Made by a program: the position numbers and the translations under genes | Assembly: GCF_008727865.1 (NCBI RefSeq) | Contig: NZ_VTWU01000004.1 | Location: 186,001 to 250,000, forward strand | Reading direction: 5' to 3' | Origin: Hymenobacter busanensis | GTDB taxonomy: Bacteria > Bacteroidota > Bacteroidia > Cytophagales > Hymenobacteraceae | Length of the DNA: 64,000 bases | Shown here: one piece after another, positions 63,961 through 64,000 of the stretch | Numbering within the stretch: the stretch's first letter is position 1 | Layout: each line of letters starts with the position of its first letter | Notes under the pieces: generated by a model | What the model saw: the letters and a program-made list of their open reading frames with translations, nothing else | What the model was told of the DNA's origin: nothing | The model's database searches: none

Positions 63961-63988
63961 AATTGGCACGCTTCGCTCGCAATGACAA
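63961..63988 (-). repeat. Fragment of a dispersed GTCATTGCGAGCGAAGCG-type repeat
   Basis: On the minus strand the 28 nt contain GTCATTGCGAGCGAAGCG followed by TGCCAAT. I know this wording as a widespread intergenic repeat found in unrelated bacterial genomes. It lies 17 nt from the 25-bp hairpin, so the two may belong to one element that runs past the right edge. Confidence 0.55.
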
Positions 63989-64000
63989 CCAGGCGACAAC

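Overview
The window looks like a chromosomal segment of a high-GC member of the Bacteroidota, most likely a Hymenobacter-like Cytophagales. The supporting signs are a secreted metallopeptidase with a type IX secretion (T9SS) C-terminal sorting domain, a TonB-dependent receptor with a carboxypeptidase-regulatory-like N-terminus, an IPExxxVDY-family protein beside pyk, a lipid-anchored MsrB, and repeated promoter elements of the Bacteroidota type (TTTG, about 19-20 nt, TAnnTTTG) instead of E. coli -35/-10 boxes. The genus is an inference from overall resemblance; no rRNA gene is present. I see no phage, insertion sequence, CRISPR array or plasmid gene, and most content is core metabolism.

Left part (1-24,000). 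A minus-strand cluster reads alpha-2-macroglobulin lipoprotein, class A beta-lactamase, PBP1C (cut by the left edge): a periplasmic peptidoglycan-repair/defence unit. It is followed by a secreted hypothetical protein, a LytS-type histidine kinase, cytochrome bd oxidase (cydAB), a 2H phosphoesterase, a secreted protein, glycerol-3-phosphate dehydrogenase, an ammonium transporter behind an AT-rich palindrome-containing leader, a lipoprotein/T9SS M64 peptidase pair, an open frame joining DUF167 to a ZIP transporter, and an endonuclease III-like glycosylase.

Middle part (24,000-45,000). A CHASE3 histidine kinase with a single-domain response regulator, a TrmH-family methyltransferase, a TonB receptor next to nagA, acylphosphatase, typA, msrB, an Ala/Lys/Pro-tailed histone-like protein, metG, rplY-pth, prs, tRNA-Gln(TTG), atpD-atpC, an AI-2E-family permease, a Cys/Met-metabolism PLP enzyme and an SdpI-family protein.

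Right part (45,000-64,000). A four-gene minus-strand cassette (initiating sugar transferase, PglD-like acetyltransferase, Coa1-like membrane protein, DegT-like aminotransferase) resembles the late steps of di-N-acetyl-bacillosamine-type sugar synthesis. Upstream of it is a degenerate repeat with an exact 21-nt period. Then come ispE, an EamA permease, an LptF/G-type permease, tgt, a membrane glycosyltransferase overlapping an ECF-type sigma factor, rsmG, a YheT-like hydrolase, an MFS permease, rpsT, pyk, the IPExxxVDY protein and acpP-fabF-rnc.

The points most worth a second look are the 21-nt repeat, the A2M/beta-lactamase/PBP1C cluster, the DUF167-ZIP fusion, a Tgt without the usual zinc cysteines, two intergenic word-built inverted repeats, and a nearly leaderless rsmG promoter. 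Nothing here proves a new biological system.
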